Below, in pieces: positions 51,194 to 59,193 of a stretch of DNA of 64,000 bases. This stretch comes from DASSKP01 sp035695045 (GTDB taxonomy: Bacteria > Actinomycetota > Actinomycetes > JAFAQI01): NCBI GenBank assembly GCA_035695045.1, contig DASSEX010000066.1, positions 1 through 64,000 on the forward strand, in the 5' to 3' direction. A model generated the notes under the pieces. The model saw only the letters and a list, made by a program, of their open reading frames with translations, was not told the origin of the DNA and did not search any database. How positions within the stretch are numbered: the first letter of the stretch is position 1; each line of letters opens with the position of its first letter. Position numbers and translations under genes: made by a program.

Positions 51194-52477
51194 GTGTCGC
51201 TGACCCGACGCCGGCTGCTGCTCGCCACTGCCGGCAGCGCGGCGGGCGCCGCCCTGGGCGGGGCCGCCGCGAGCTCCTCGGCGGCTCCCACCGGTCAGCT
51301 GCCGCCGCCGCGACAGTCCGGTCTCGATCACATCGTCGTCGTGATGATGGAGAACCGTTCGTTCAACCATTTCCTCGGCTGGGTCCCGGGCGCGGACGGC
51401 AGGCAAGCCGGTCTCGTCTACCTGGACGACCACGGCCGTCCGCACCACACGCATCACCTGTCGACGCGACAGGGATGTGGCTTCAACGATCCGGCACACA
51501 CCTACTGGGCTGGACGCACGCAGCTCAACAACGGCCGCTGCGACGGGTTCGCCCGCGGTCGAAACGACTCCTTCGCGCTCGGCTACTACAGCCGTGACGA
51601 CCTACCGTTCTACGGTCCGCTCGCGTCCGTCGCCACCGTCTGCGACCGGTCGTTCGCGTCCGTGCTGACGTCAACGCTGCCGAATCGCAACTACGTCCAT
51701 GCCGGTCGTACTGACCGGATGGACAACCACTTCTTCATCTCGAGAATGCCGACGATCTGGGACCGGCTGGCGGACGGCGGAGTCCCCGCAACGTATTACT
51801 ACTTCGACGTCCCCTACCTCAGCCTCTGGGGTAATCGCTACGCGAGCATGTCGCAGCGGTTCGACCAGTTCCTCCTGCAAGCGGCAAGCGGCACGCTGCC
51901 GCAGGTCAGCTACGTCGAACCACCGTTCGACGGTCGCGCCCCCTTCGGCGCCGCGGACGACCATCCGCACTGCGACATTCATCGCGGCCAGGCTTTCCTG
52001 TCCGTGGTCGCGCAGGCGCTGGTCAACTCACCACTGTGGCCCAAGACGGCACTCGTCATCACCTATGACGAGTGGGGCGGGTTCTTCGACCACGTCCCCC
52101 CGCCGCGGCTGCCCGACGAACCGCCGCTTGCAGGCAGGGACCGTCACCAGGCAGGCTTCCGCGTCCCGACCATCATCCTGTCGCCGTTCGCACGCCGCGG
52201 GAGGGTCGACCACGGGGTCTACGACCACGCCTCGATCGTGAAGCTCATCACCTGGCGCTTCGGGCTGAAGTCGCTCGCGACCCGCGACCGCTACACGCGC
52301 AACCTCGCACGTGCGCTGGACTTCCGACTGCCCGACCCGTCTGTGCCCTTGTTGCCGGTCGTTCCCGACCCCGGCCCGCACGAATGCGGCGCGCCCGGTG
52401 TCGGGATGGCCCTGGACGAGTCCTGGGCGGAGGAGCTGAAGACCACGATGACCGGCAGCGCGTGGCGCCACGTCTGA
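51194..52477 (+). CDS. Exported phosphoesterase, phospholipase C family (copy 1)
   Basis: A 427-residue enzyme of the phosphoesterase family that includes bacterial non-hemolytic phospholipase C and AcpA. The N-terminus is a Tat signal (TRRRLLL, then an Ala-rich core). Family motifs: MMENRSFNHFLG near 50, TLPNRNYVHAGRTDRMDN near 160, and TYDEWGGFFDHV near 295 with its aspartate and histidine. Likely substrates are phospholipids or phosphate esters outside the membrane. Start GTG 51194; no strong Shine-Dalgarno. It is closely similar to copy 3 (53807). Confidence 0.9.
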   Translation: MSLTRRRLLLATAGSAAGAALGGAAASSSAAPTGQLPPPRQSGLDHIVVVMMENRSFNHFLGWVPGADGRQAGLVYLDDHGRPHHTHHLSTRQGCGFNDPAHTYWAGRTQLNNGRCDGFARGRNDSFALGYYSRDDLPFYGPLASVATVCDRSFASVLTSTLPNRNYVHAGRTDRMDNHFFISRMPTIWDRLADGGVPATYYYFDVPYLSLWGNRYASMSQRFDQFLLQAASGTLPQVSYVEPPFDGRAPFGAADDHPHCDIHRGQAFLSVVAQALVNSPLWPKTALVITYDEWGGFFDHVPPPRLPDEPPLAGRDRHQAGFRVPTIILSPFARRGRVDHGVYDHASIVKLITWRFGLKSLATRDRYTRNLARALDFRLPDPSVPLLPVVPDPGPHECGAPGVGMALDESWAEELKTTMTGSAWRHV

Positions 52478-52580
52478 CCGCTTTGCCCCGGGTCGAGGTC
52501 GCCTCGAGGCCCGCGCAGACAGGAATTCATCCCCGCGGCGGCGAACAGTCCTGTGTCCCCCGCCCTGACAGGAGACCTCC

Positions 52581-53801
52581 TTGCGCCGAACGATGAAGAT
52601 CGCCGCGACGGCGGTCGCAATGGCATCTGCGATCGCGGTTCCCGCCTCCGCGCATCGCTCCGGTCATCCGGCGTTCGCGGCGCCGGCCGGACCGGCGCTC
52701 GGCATCAAGCACGTCTTCGTCATCGTGCTCGAGAACAAGTCCTTCAAGGAGGCGTACGACGCCTCGACCGGGCGCTACCTCAGTTCGACGCTCGCCCAGC
52801 AGGGCACGCTGCTCACGCAGTACTACGGCGTCGCGCACCTCTCCAACCCGAACTACATCGCGATGATGTCGGGGCAGGGCCCCAACCCGCTCAACCAGTC
52901 CGACTGCCAGGACTACGTCGACTTCGAGCCTTCCCCCGCCGTCATGGACCCGCGCGGCAACGGCCAGGCCGTCGGGCAGGGCTGTGTCTACCCCTCCAAC
53001 GTGCTGACACTGCCCGACCAGCTCGCGGCCAAGGGCCTCACCTGGCACGGCTACATGGAGGACATGGGCAACGACACGACGCGTGAGCCGGCCCACTGCG
53101 GTGAGCCGGCGTCCTCCGCCGGCACCGGCATGCAGGACGGCACCCAGACCGCGAAGGCCACCGACCAGTACGCCGCCCGGCACAACCCGTTCGTCTACTT
53201 CCACTCGCTCATCGACTCCGGCAGCTGTCACGCCAACGTGGTGCCGCTGAGCAACCTGACCACCGACCTCGCCAGCGCGGACACGACACCGAACTTCTCG
53301 TTCATCACGCCCGACCTGTGCAGTGACGGTCACGACTCCCCGTGCGCCGACGGTCGCCCCGGTGGTCTCGCGTCCATCGACGACTTCCTGTCGACGTGGA
53401 TCCCGCGGATCCAGGCCTCGCCGGCCTACCAGCAGGACGGCCTCATCGTCATCACGACCGACGAGTCCGAGTGGAACCAGTCGCAGCAGGACTCCACCGC
53501 GTGCTGTGGCGAGCAGGTCGGTCCCGACTCACCGATGCCGGGCATCACCGGCCCCGGCGGCGGCCTGACCGGAGCGCTCCTCGTCGGCCGGTGCGTCGCG
53601 GCCGGCCAGACCGACGCGACTCCCTACAACCACTACTCGTTGCTCCGCAGCCTCGAGGACCTGTTCGGCGTCACCACCGGCGGTGCCGACGGCAAGGGAC
53701 ATCTCGGGTACGCCGCGGGCGACGGTGTCTCCTCCTTCGGGCCCGACGTCTTCTCGGCGTGCCCTGACGCGGCTCCGACGGCCGTCGCTCTGAAGGGTTG
53801 A
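52581..53801 (+). CDS. Exported phosphoesterase family protein (copy 2)
   Basis: A 406-residue exported protein with a Sec signal (about 1-25). TTG 52581 follows AGGAG by 6 nt; the ATG 12 nt later is too far from it. It shares the family fold with its neighbours but is a divergent member: FVIVLENKSFKEAYD replaces the MENRSF motif, NPNYIAMMSG is present, and VITTDESEWNQS stands at the YDEWGG position. It resembles the acid phosphatase (AcpA) branch. Several Cys suggest disulfides. It lies between the two near-twin genes. Confidence 0.85.
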   Translation: MRRTMKIAATAVAMASAIAVPASAHRSGHPAFAAPAGPALGIKHVFVIVLENKSFKEAYDASTGRYLSSTLAQQGTLLTQYYGVAHLSNPNYIAMMSGQGPNPLNQSDCQDYVDFEPSPAVMDPRGNGQAVGQGCVYPSNVLTLPDQLAAKGLTWHGYMEDMGNDTTREPAHCGEPASSAGTGMQDGTQTAKATDQYAARHNPFVYFHSLIDSGSCHANVVPLSNLTTDLASADTTPNFSFITPDLCSDGHDSPCADGRPGGLASIDDFLSTWIPRIQASPAYQQDGLIVITTDESEWNQSQQDSTACCGEQVGPDSPMPGITGPGGGLTGALLVGRCVAAGQTDATPYNHYSLLRSLEDLFGVTTGGADGKGHLGYAAGDGVSSFGPDVFSACPDAAPTAVALKG

Positions 53802-53806
53802 CGCGG

Positions 53807-55126
53807 ATGTCACCGCTGACCAGACGTCAGCTCCTTCTGGGCACTGCCGCGACCGCGGCCGGCGCGGCCGTCGGCACGTCGCTCGCCACCCCGGCGAAGC
53901 GCCTGATCACGTCGACCCGGATGCCCAGCCCGGCGGACAGCGGCATCGACCACATCGTGGTCGTCGTCATGGAGAACCGCTCGTTCGACCACTACCTCGG
54001 GTGGTTGCCGGGCGCGGACGGCGTACAGGCCGGGCTGACCTACCTCGACGACAGCGGCGCCCCGCACCAGACGCACCACCTGACCGAGCGCCAGGGCTGC
54101 GGCTTCAACGACCCGGACCACTCCTACGAAGGCGGCCGCGTCCAGTACGACGGCGGCGCGTGCGACGGGTTCCGCAAGGGCGGCAACGACGACTTCGCGC
54201 TCGGCTACTACACGGCCGACGACCTGCCGTTCTACGCGCCACTGACCAAGCAGGCGACCACCTTCGACAAGTGGTTCTGCTCGATCATGTCGTCGACATA
54301 CCCCAACCGCTACTACACGCACGCCGGTCGCACCGAGCGCAAGGACAACGCGATGGTGACGACCGGCATGCCGACGGTCTGGGACCGCCTCGCGTCCGCC
54401 AACGTCACCGCCAACTACTACTTCAGCGACCTGCCCTTCCTCGCGCTGTGGGGTGAGAAGTACGTCGACATCTGCCGACCGGTCGACACGTTCTTCGCCC
54501 AGGCCGCGTCCGGAACGCTTCCGCAGTTCAGCTATCTGGACCCGTTCTTCCTCGGTGAGGACCAGGGTGGCTCGAACGACGACCACCCGCACGCGGACAT
54601 CTGGCGCGGCCAGGCTTTCGTGTCCCTGGTCGCGCAGGCGATCGTCAACTCGCCGCTGTGGTCCAAGACCGCGCTGATCGTGACCTACGACGAGTGGGGC
54701 GGCTTCTTCGACCACGTGGCACCGCCACAGCTCCCGGACGACGTGCCGGCGCCGGGCAGCGGCGACTTCGACCACTCCCAGGCAGGCTTCCGGGTGCCTG
54801 CGTTCGTGCTGTCGCCCTATGCGCGTCGCGGAGCGATCCAGGGCGCACCTGCCACCGGCGCCTTCGACCACACGTCGATGCTGAAGTTCGCGCAGTGGCG
54901 ATGGAACCTCGACCCGCTCTCCCCACGCGTCGATGCCGCGGCGAACATCGCGGACGTCCTCGACTTCGCCAACCCGGACTTCTCCGTGCCGAGCCTCCCG
55001 GTCGTCGTCGATCCCGGCCCGCACATCTGCGGCTCCCCCGACACCGGGATGGCGGCCGAGGACCCCTTCTGGGTGGAGCTCCGCGACTACGTCCGCGCCC
55101 ATCCGGCCTGGCGGCATGTCGTCTGA
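53807..55126 (+). CDS. Exported phosphoesterase, phospholipase C family (copy 3)
   Basis: A 439-residue Tat-exported (TRRQLLLG) phosphoesterase, similar over its whole length to copy 1. Motifs: MENRSFDHYLG, TYPNRYYTHAGRTERKDN and TYDEWGGFFDHV. ATG 53807 has AAGGG 9 nt upstream; the TTG at 53798, overlapping the previous stop, lacks proper spacing. It starts 5 nt after copy 2, so copies 2 and 3 form an operon. C-terminal cores end in HPAWRHVV and the like. Confidence 0.9.
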   Translation: MSPLTRRQLLLGTAATAAGAAVGTSLATPAKRLITSTRMPSPADSGIDHIVVVVMENRSFDHYLGWLPGADGVQAGLTYLDDSGAPHQTHHLTERQGCGFNDPDHSYEGGRVQYDGGACDGFRKGGNDDFALGYYTADDLPFYAPLTKQATTFDKWFCSIMSSTYPNRYYTHAGRTERKDNAMVTTGMPTVWDRLASANVTANYYFSDLPFLALWGEKYVDICRPVDTFFAQAASGTLPQFSYLDPFFLGEDQGGSNDDHPHADIWRGQAFVSLVAQAIVNSPLWSKTALIVTYDEWGGFFDHVAPPQLPDDVPAPGSGDFDHSQAGFRVPAFVLSPYARRGAIQGAPATGAFDHTSMLKFAQWRWNLDPLSPRVDAAANIADVLDFANPDFSVPSLPVVVDPGPHICGSPDTGMAAEDPFWVELRDYVRAHPAWRHVV

Positions 55127-55168
55127 CTGACCACACCGGCGCGGCGCTGACATGACAAGGTGACGAAC

Positions 55169-55873
55169 ATGTCGGGCGCGGGGGGTCACGTCGCAGCGCT
55201 GCACCGCTACCCGGTGAAGTCGCTGGCCGGCGAGCAGGTCGAGCAGCTCGACTGTGACGAGCGCGGGTTCGTCGGCGACCGGCTGTGGTCGGTGCGCACC
55301 GACGCAGGCAAGATCGGCAGCGGCAAGAACACCCGGCGCTTCGCCGCCGTCGACGGGCTGCTGCTCGTCCGTGCCCGGGTCAGGAGCGGTGGCGTCGAGC
55401 TCGCTTTCCCCGACGGACGCTGCTGTGACGTCGATGACGACGTTGCCGCGCAGTGGCTCAGCGCGCACAGTGGCGAGCCGCTGACACTGGCCCGGGAGTC
55501 GGACGTCAGTCACTTCGACGACGGGCCGGTGTCGATGCTCGGGCTCGCGTCCGTCGCCGCGCTGTCCGCCGAGGTCGGCGCCGACATCGACCCCTCACGG
55601 TTCCGCGCGAACGTCCTGGTCGAAGGCACACCAGCACTGGCCGAGGACGACCTCGTCGGTCAGCGGGTAGCGATCGGGACGGCCGTGTTCGAGGTCACGA
55701 TGCGTTCCACTCGCTGCGTGATGATCGACATGGCGACGGCCGACCTGCCCGAGCAGCACGGCAACTTGCTCGCGGTCGGCCGGATGAACGAGACGTGCCT
55801 CGGCGTCATCGCCCGGGTCGTGCAGCCGGGTCGGGTCCGCGTCGGCGACAGGGTGCAGCCCCTGCCGTCGTGA
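55169..55873 (+). CDS. MOSC-domain protein
   Basis: A 234-residue protein with an N-terminal MOSC_N beta-barrel (HRYPVKSLAGEQV near 14-26) and a MOSC domain whose metal/cofactor cysteine is likely in RSTRCVMIDM. MOSC proteins bind the molybdenum cofactor and catalyse reduction of N-hydroxylated compounds or sulfur transfer. ATG 55169 has AAGG 8 nt upstream; an in-frame GTG 9 nt earlier has no good site. It follows the phosphoesterases by 42 nt. Confidence 0.88.
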   Translation: MSGAGGHVAALHRYPVKSLAGEQVEQLDCDERGFVGDRLWSVRTDAGKIGSGKNTRRFAAVDGLLLVRARVRSGGVELAFPDGRCCDVDDDVAAQWLSAHSGEPLTLARESDVSHFDDGPVSMLGLASVAALSAEVGADIDPSRFRANVLVEGTPALAEDDLVGQRVAIGTAVFEVTMRSTRCVMIDMATADLPEQHGNLLAVGRMNETCLGVIARVVQPGRVRVGDRVQPLPS

Positions 55874-55882
55874 CGGACGGCG

Positions 55883-56089
55883 TCAGCTGCGTGCCGTGCG
55901 CGTCCGCGACGCCGTGGTCTTCTTCGCGGCCCGCCGGCGGGTGCGCCCGCCCTCCAGCCAGGCGAGGTCGTCACGCAGCGCCTCGATCAGCTCGTCGCGT
56001 GGCGCCGTGGCGGAGCGGACGGCGAGGCTGTAGCGCGTGATCACATCGAGCTCGGTCAGCTCGACACGGTCGTCGTCAGAGGCAGCCAT
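55883..56089 (-). CDS. Small basic-tailed hypothetical protein
   Basis: A 68-residue cytoplasmic protein with an acidic helical N-terminal half (VELTELDVITRYSLAVRSA) and a Lys/Arg/Thr-rich C-terminal tail (TRRRAAKKTTASRTRTARS) that could touch nucleic acid. A TACGCT box lies 6 nt before the ATG. No family recognised. It is divergent from lepB across 28 nt. Confidence 0.65.
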   Translation of the reverse strand: MAASDDDRVELTELDVITRYSLAVRSATAPRDELIEALRDDLAWLEGGRTRRRAAKKTTASRTRTARS

Positions 56090-56095
56090 GACTGC

Positions 56096-56101
56096 AGCGT
56101 A
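56096..56101 (-). promoter_or_regulatory. Predicted -10 box (TACGCT) of the 68-residue gene
   Basis: TACGCT ends 6 nt before ATG 56089. On the other strand a weaker CACGAT (56106-56111) sits 6 nt before the lepB GTG. Confidence 0.5.
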
Positions 56102-56117
56102 GTGGCACGATGCAGCG

Positions 56118-57014
56118 GTGCCGTTGACCGCAGACGACGCCGCCAGCCAGCGTGATGACTCCCCTCGCGCCACTGAGGGCGGGGACCGGGCGACCACGCG
56201 ACCATCGGGGCTGCGCCGGGAGCTGCCCTTTCTCGTGCTGATCGCGCTCGTGCTGGCGCTCCTCATCAAGACGTTTCTCGTCCAGGCGTTCTTCATCCCG
56301 TCCGGGTCGATGGAGCGCACCCTGCACGGTTGCACCGGCTGCCGCGGCGACCGGGTGCTCGTCAACAAGCTCGTCTACCGGATCCGTGACCCACATCGCG
56401 GCGAGATCATCGTCTTCAAAGGTCCGCCGTCGTGGCAGCCGGAGTTCGTGCAGAGCAAGCCCGGCAACGCCGTGTCGCGGTTCCTGCACGAGGTCAGCGC
56501 TGCGCTCGGCGTCGCCGCCCCGAGCAACAAGGACTTCATCAAGCGGGTCATCGGCATCGGTGGCGACCACGTCGTCTGCTGCGACAGCCGCGGCCGCATC
56601 ACCGTCAACGGCCATCCGCTCAACGAGCCGTACATCTACCCCGGCGCACATCCGTCGGACCAGCCGTTCGACGTCGTGGTCCCGAAGGGGCGACTGTGGG
56701 TGATGGGCGACCACCGCAACGACTCCGCGGACTCGCGCGCCCACCAGGACGACCACCTCGGCACGATCCCGCTGAACGACGTGATCGGCCGAGCCTTCGT
56801 GCGGGTCTGGCCTCCGAACCGCTGGGGTGTGCTGAGCGTGCCCAAGACCTTCCAGCAGCACGGCCTGGTCGCGATCGGCCTGCCTGCGCTGGGATTGATC
56901 AGCGGTGCGTCGCGGCGATGGTCGCGGAGCCGACGACGCGCGTTCCGTCGTAGAAAGCCGCCGTCTGCCCGGGCGCGATCCCCCGAGGTGTCGGGCCGCC
57001 GAACGAGACCGTGA
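56118..57014 (+). CDS. lepB: Signal peptidase I
   Basis: A 298-residue signal peptidase that removes Sec and Tat signal peptides, such as those of the exported proteins in this window. One N-terminal membrane helix (about 35-58), the serine in FIPSGSMERTL, the catalytic Lys in IKRVIGIGGDHV, and MGDHRNDSADSR at the end of the core. The last 40 residues are Arg-rich and read antisense to mnmA: the two genes converge and overlap by 116 nt. GTG 56118 is the start. Confidence 0.93.
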   Translation: MPLTADDAASQRDDSPRATEGGDRATTRPSGLRRELPFLVLIALVLALLIKTFLVQAFFIPSGSMERTLHGCTGCRGDRVLVNKLVYRIRDPHRGEIIVFKGPPSWQPEFVQSKPGNAVSRFLHEVSAALGVAAPSNKDFIKRVIGIGGDHVVCCDSRGRITVNGHPLNEPYIYPGAHPSDQPFDVVVPKGRLWVMGDHRNDSADSRAHQDDHLGTIPLNDVIGRAFVRVWPPNRWGVLSVPKTFQQHGLVAIGLPALGLISGASRRWSRSRRRAFRRRKPPSARARSPEVSGRRTRP

Positions 57015-57966
57015 GGCCGCCGACGGCCGGCTCGACGGTCGCCGGGAACGTCTCGCCGTGCGCGCGCAGCTGCGCGGACAGGCCGGTCGGGAGATGCGGC
57101 GCCGGCCCCGCCCACGTCGGCTGCTCGGTGGTGAGTGCGGAGACCGTCAGCATCTCTTCCGGGCCGACGGTGACCGTGCCGGTGACGGGCTCCACGTCCA
57201 GCACGTAGCGAGGCTTGCCGTCGGGCGCGGGTCGCCCCAGTCGCAGTCCCCGGCGCTGCCCGACGGTGAAGGAGAACGCGCCGTCGTGTCCGCCGACGAC
57301 GTCGCCGCTGACCGCGTCGACGAACTGCCCCGGCTGCTCGCCGAGCCGCTGGTGCAACCAGCCGCGGGTGTCGCCATCGGCGATGAAGCAGATGTCATGG
57401 CTGTCCGGCTTGTCGGCGACGGCGAGCCCGCAGCTCGCCGCCTCGGCGCGTACGTCGTCCTTCAGCGAGTCACCGAGCGGGAACAGCGCATGCGCGATCT
57501 GCTCCGGGCTGAGGACGGCGAGGACGTAGGACTGGTCCTTGCCCGGATCGACCGCGCGGTGCAGCGCACCGCCGAAGATGCGCGCATAGTGGCCGGTGCA
57601 GACGGCGTCGAAGCCGAGCGCGAGCGCGCGGTCGAGCACCGCGGCGAACTTGATCCGCTCGTTGCACCGCACGCACGGGTTCGGCGTTCGGCCGGCGGCG
57701 TACTCAGCGACGAAGTCGTCGACGACGTCACGACCGAAGCGTTCGGCGACGTCCCACACGTAGAAGGGAATGCCGAGCACGTCGGCCGCGCGTCGCGCAT
57801 CCCTCGCGTCCTCCAGCGAGCAGCATCCGCGGGCTCCGTCGCGGTGCGAAGCCGGCGTCGCGGACAGCGCGAGATGGACACCGGTGACGTCGTGACCAGC
57901 GTCGACGGCGCGCGCTGCAGCGACCGCGGAGTCGACGCCGCCGGACATAGCGGCGAGTACCTTCAC
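56899..57966 (-). CDS. mnmA: tRNA-specific 2-thiouridylase
   Basis: A 355-residue ATP-dependent enzyme adding sulfur to U34 of tRNA for Lys, Glu and Gln, using sulfur from a cysteine desulfurase. The PP-loop SGGVDS is at 8-13; catalytic cysteines are in NPCVRCNERIKF and SHDICFIADG. GTG 57966 overlaps the stop of the cysteine desulfurase gene (GTGA), which supplies its sulfur, so the pair is coupled. The 3' end overlaps lepB. Confidence 0.96.
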   Translation of the reverse strand: MKVLAAMSGGVDSAVAAARAVDAGHDVTGVHLALSATPASHRDGARGCCSLEDARDARRAADVLGIPFYVWDVAERFGRDVVDDFVAEYAAGRTPNPCVRCNERIKFAAVLDRALALGFDAVCTGHYARIFGGALHRAVDPGKDQSYVLAVLSPEQIAHALFPLGDSLKDDVRAEAASCGLAVADKPDSHDICFIADGDTRGWLHQRLGEQPGQFVDAVSGDVVGGHDGAFSFTVGQRRGLRLGRPAPDGKPRYVLDVEPVTGTVTVGPEEMLTVSALTTEQPTWAGPAPHLPTGLSAQLRAHGETFPATVEPAVGGLTVSFGGPTPRGIAPGQTAAFYDGTRVVGSATIAATHR

Positions 57967-59153
57967 GACGCCGTGGCCTCGCCGCCGGCTGCCGCACGCG
58001 CGCGATCGACGACGGGCGCGATCGCCTCGACGAGCGCGTCGACGTCGCTCATCTCCGACGTGTGCCCGAGGGTGAACCGCAGTGACGCCCGGGCGCGCGC
58101 CTCGTCCTGGCCCATGGCGAGAAGAACGTGACTCGGCCGTGCGACACCCGCAGAGCACGCAGACCCCGTCGAACACTCGATACCGCGCGCGTCGAGGAGC
58201 ATCAGCAGCGCGTCCCCTTCACACCCGGAGAAGGAGAAGTGCGCGTTGCCCGGGAGCCGTCGGGACGGGTCGAGCGACTCGTCGCCGTTCAACAGAGCGG
58301 ACGGCACCGCCCCGCGGACCCGCGCCACGAGGTCGTCGCGCAGCACGCGCAACCGCTCCGCGCGCGCCGGCTGCTCCTTGACGGCTACCTCAGCGGCCAC
58401 CGCGAGTGCGGCCACCGCCGGCACGTCCAACGTGCCCGAGCGCACGTCGCGTTCCTGACCGCCACCGTGCAGGACGGGCACGCAGTCCACGTCGCGCCCG
58501 AGCAGCAGCACTCCTGCGCCGATCGGGCCGCCGAACTTGTGCCCGGTCAGCGTCATCGCATCGACGCCGGTCACGGCGAAGTCGACGGGAAGCTGCCCGA
58601 CCGCCTGGACCGCATCCGTGTGCATCGGGACGCCGTACTCGTGCGCGATCTCAGCGAGCTCGGCAATCGGCTGGATGGTCCCGACCTCGTTGTTGGCCCA
58701 CATGATGCTGACGAGCGCGACCTCGTCGCCGTGCGCGCTGAGGTGCTCGCGCAGCGTCGCGGGATCCACCCTTCCGGTCTCGTCGACCGGCAGCCAGGTG
58801 ACCTGAGCCCCCTCCTCGGCGGCGAGCCACTCGGCGGAGTCCATGACCGCGTGGTGCTCGACCGCACTGGCGAGCAGCCGCACCCGTCGCGGGTCAGCCG
58901 CCCGGCGGGCCCAGAAGATGCCCTTCACGGCAAGGTTGTCGCTCTCCGTGCCGCCACTCGTGAACACGACCTCGGAGGGACGCGCGCCGAAGGCGGCAGC
59001 GACGGTCTCGCGCGACTCCTCGACCACCCGCCGGGCCCGCCGCCCAGCAGCGTGCAAGGACGACGCGTTGCCGGGCACGCCGAGGTGGGCCGCCAACGCT
59101 TCGGCGGCCCGCGGGTGGATCGGCGTGCTCGCCGCGTGGTCGAGGTACGGCAT
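57963..59153 (-). CDS. iscS: Cysteine desulfurase (NifS/IscS family)
   Basis: A 396-residue PLP enzyme taking sulfur from cysteine. YLDHAASTPIHP starts it, His101 (EHHAV) stacks on the cofactor, PLP-binding Lys206 is in TGHKFGGP, and the persulfide cysteine is in ECSTGSACSAG near 330. Coupling to mnmA indicates tRNA thiolation as at least one role (class I, IscS-like). ATG 59153 has TACGCT 7 nt upstream; a longer frame upstream is antisense-like. The symbol follows general use; the same neighbour is called iscS in mycobacteria. Confidence 0.94.
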   Translation of the reverse strand: MPYLDHAASTPIHPRAAEALAAHLGVPGNASSLHAAGRRARRVVEESRETVAAAFGARPSEVVFTSGGTESDNLAVKGIFWARRAADPRRVRLLASAVEHHAVMDSAEWLAAEEGAQVTWLPVDETGRVDPATLREHLSAHGDEVALVSIMWANNEVGTIQPIAELAEIAHEYGVPMHTDAVQAVGQLPVDFAVTGVDAMTLTGHKFGGPIGAGVLLLGRDVDCVPVLHGGGQERDVRSGTLDVPAVAALAVAAEVAVKEQPARAERLRVLRDDLVARVRGAVPSALLNGDESLDPSRRLPGNAHFSFSGCEGDALLMLLDARGIECSTGSACSAGVARPSHVLLAMGQDEARARASLRFTLGHTSEMSDVDALVEAIAPVVDRARAAAGGEATAS

Positions 59154-59160
59154 CGGGACC

Positions 59161-59166
59161 AGCGTA
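59161..59166 (-). promoter_or_regulatory. Predicted -10 box (TACGCT) of iscS-mnmA
   Basis: TACGCT ends 7 nt before the ATG at 59153. It lies between iscS and the S9 peptidase stop, so iscS can be transcribed separately. Confidence 0.5.
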
Positions 59167-59193
59167 ACCGTCCGCCGGCGCGGTCCCAGGGGG

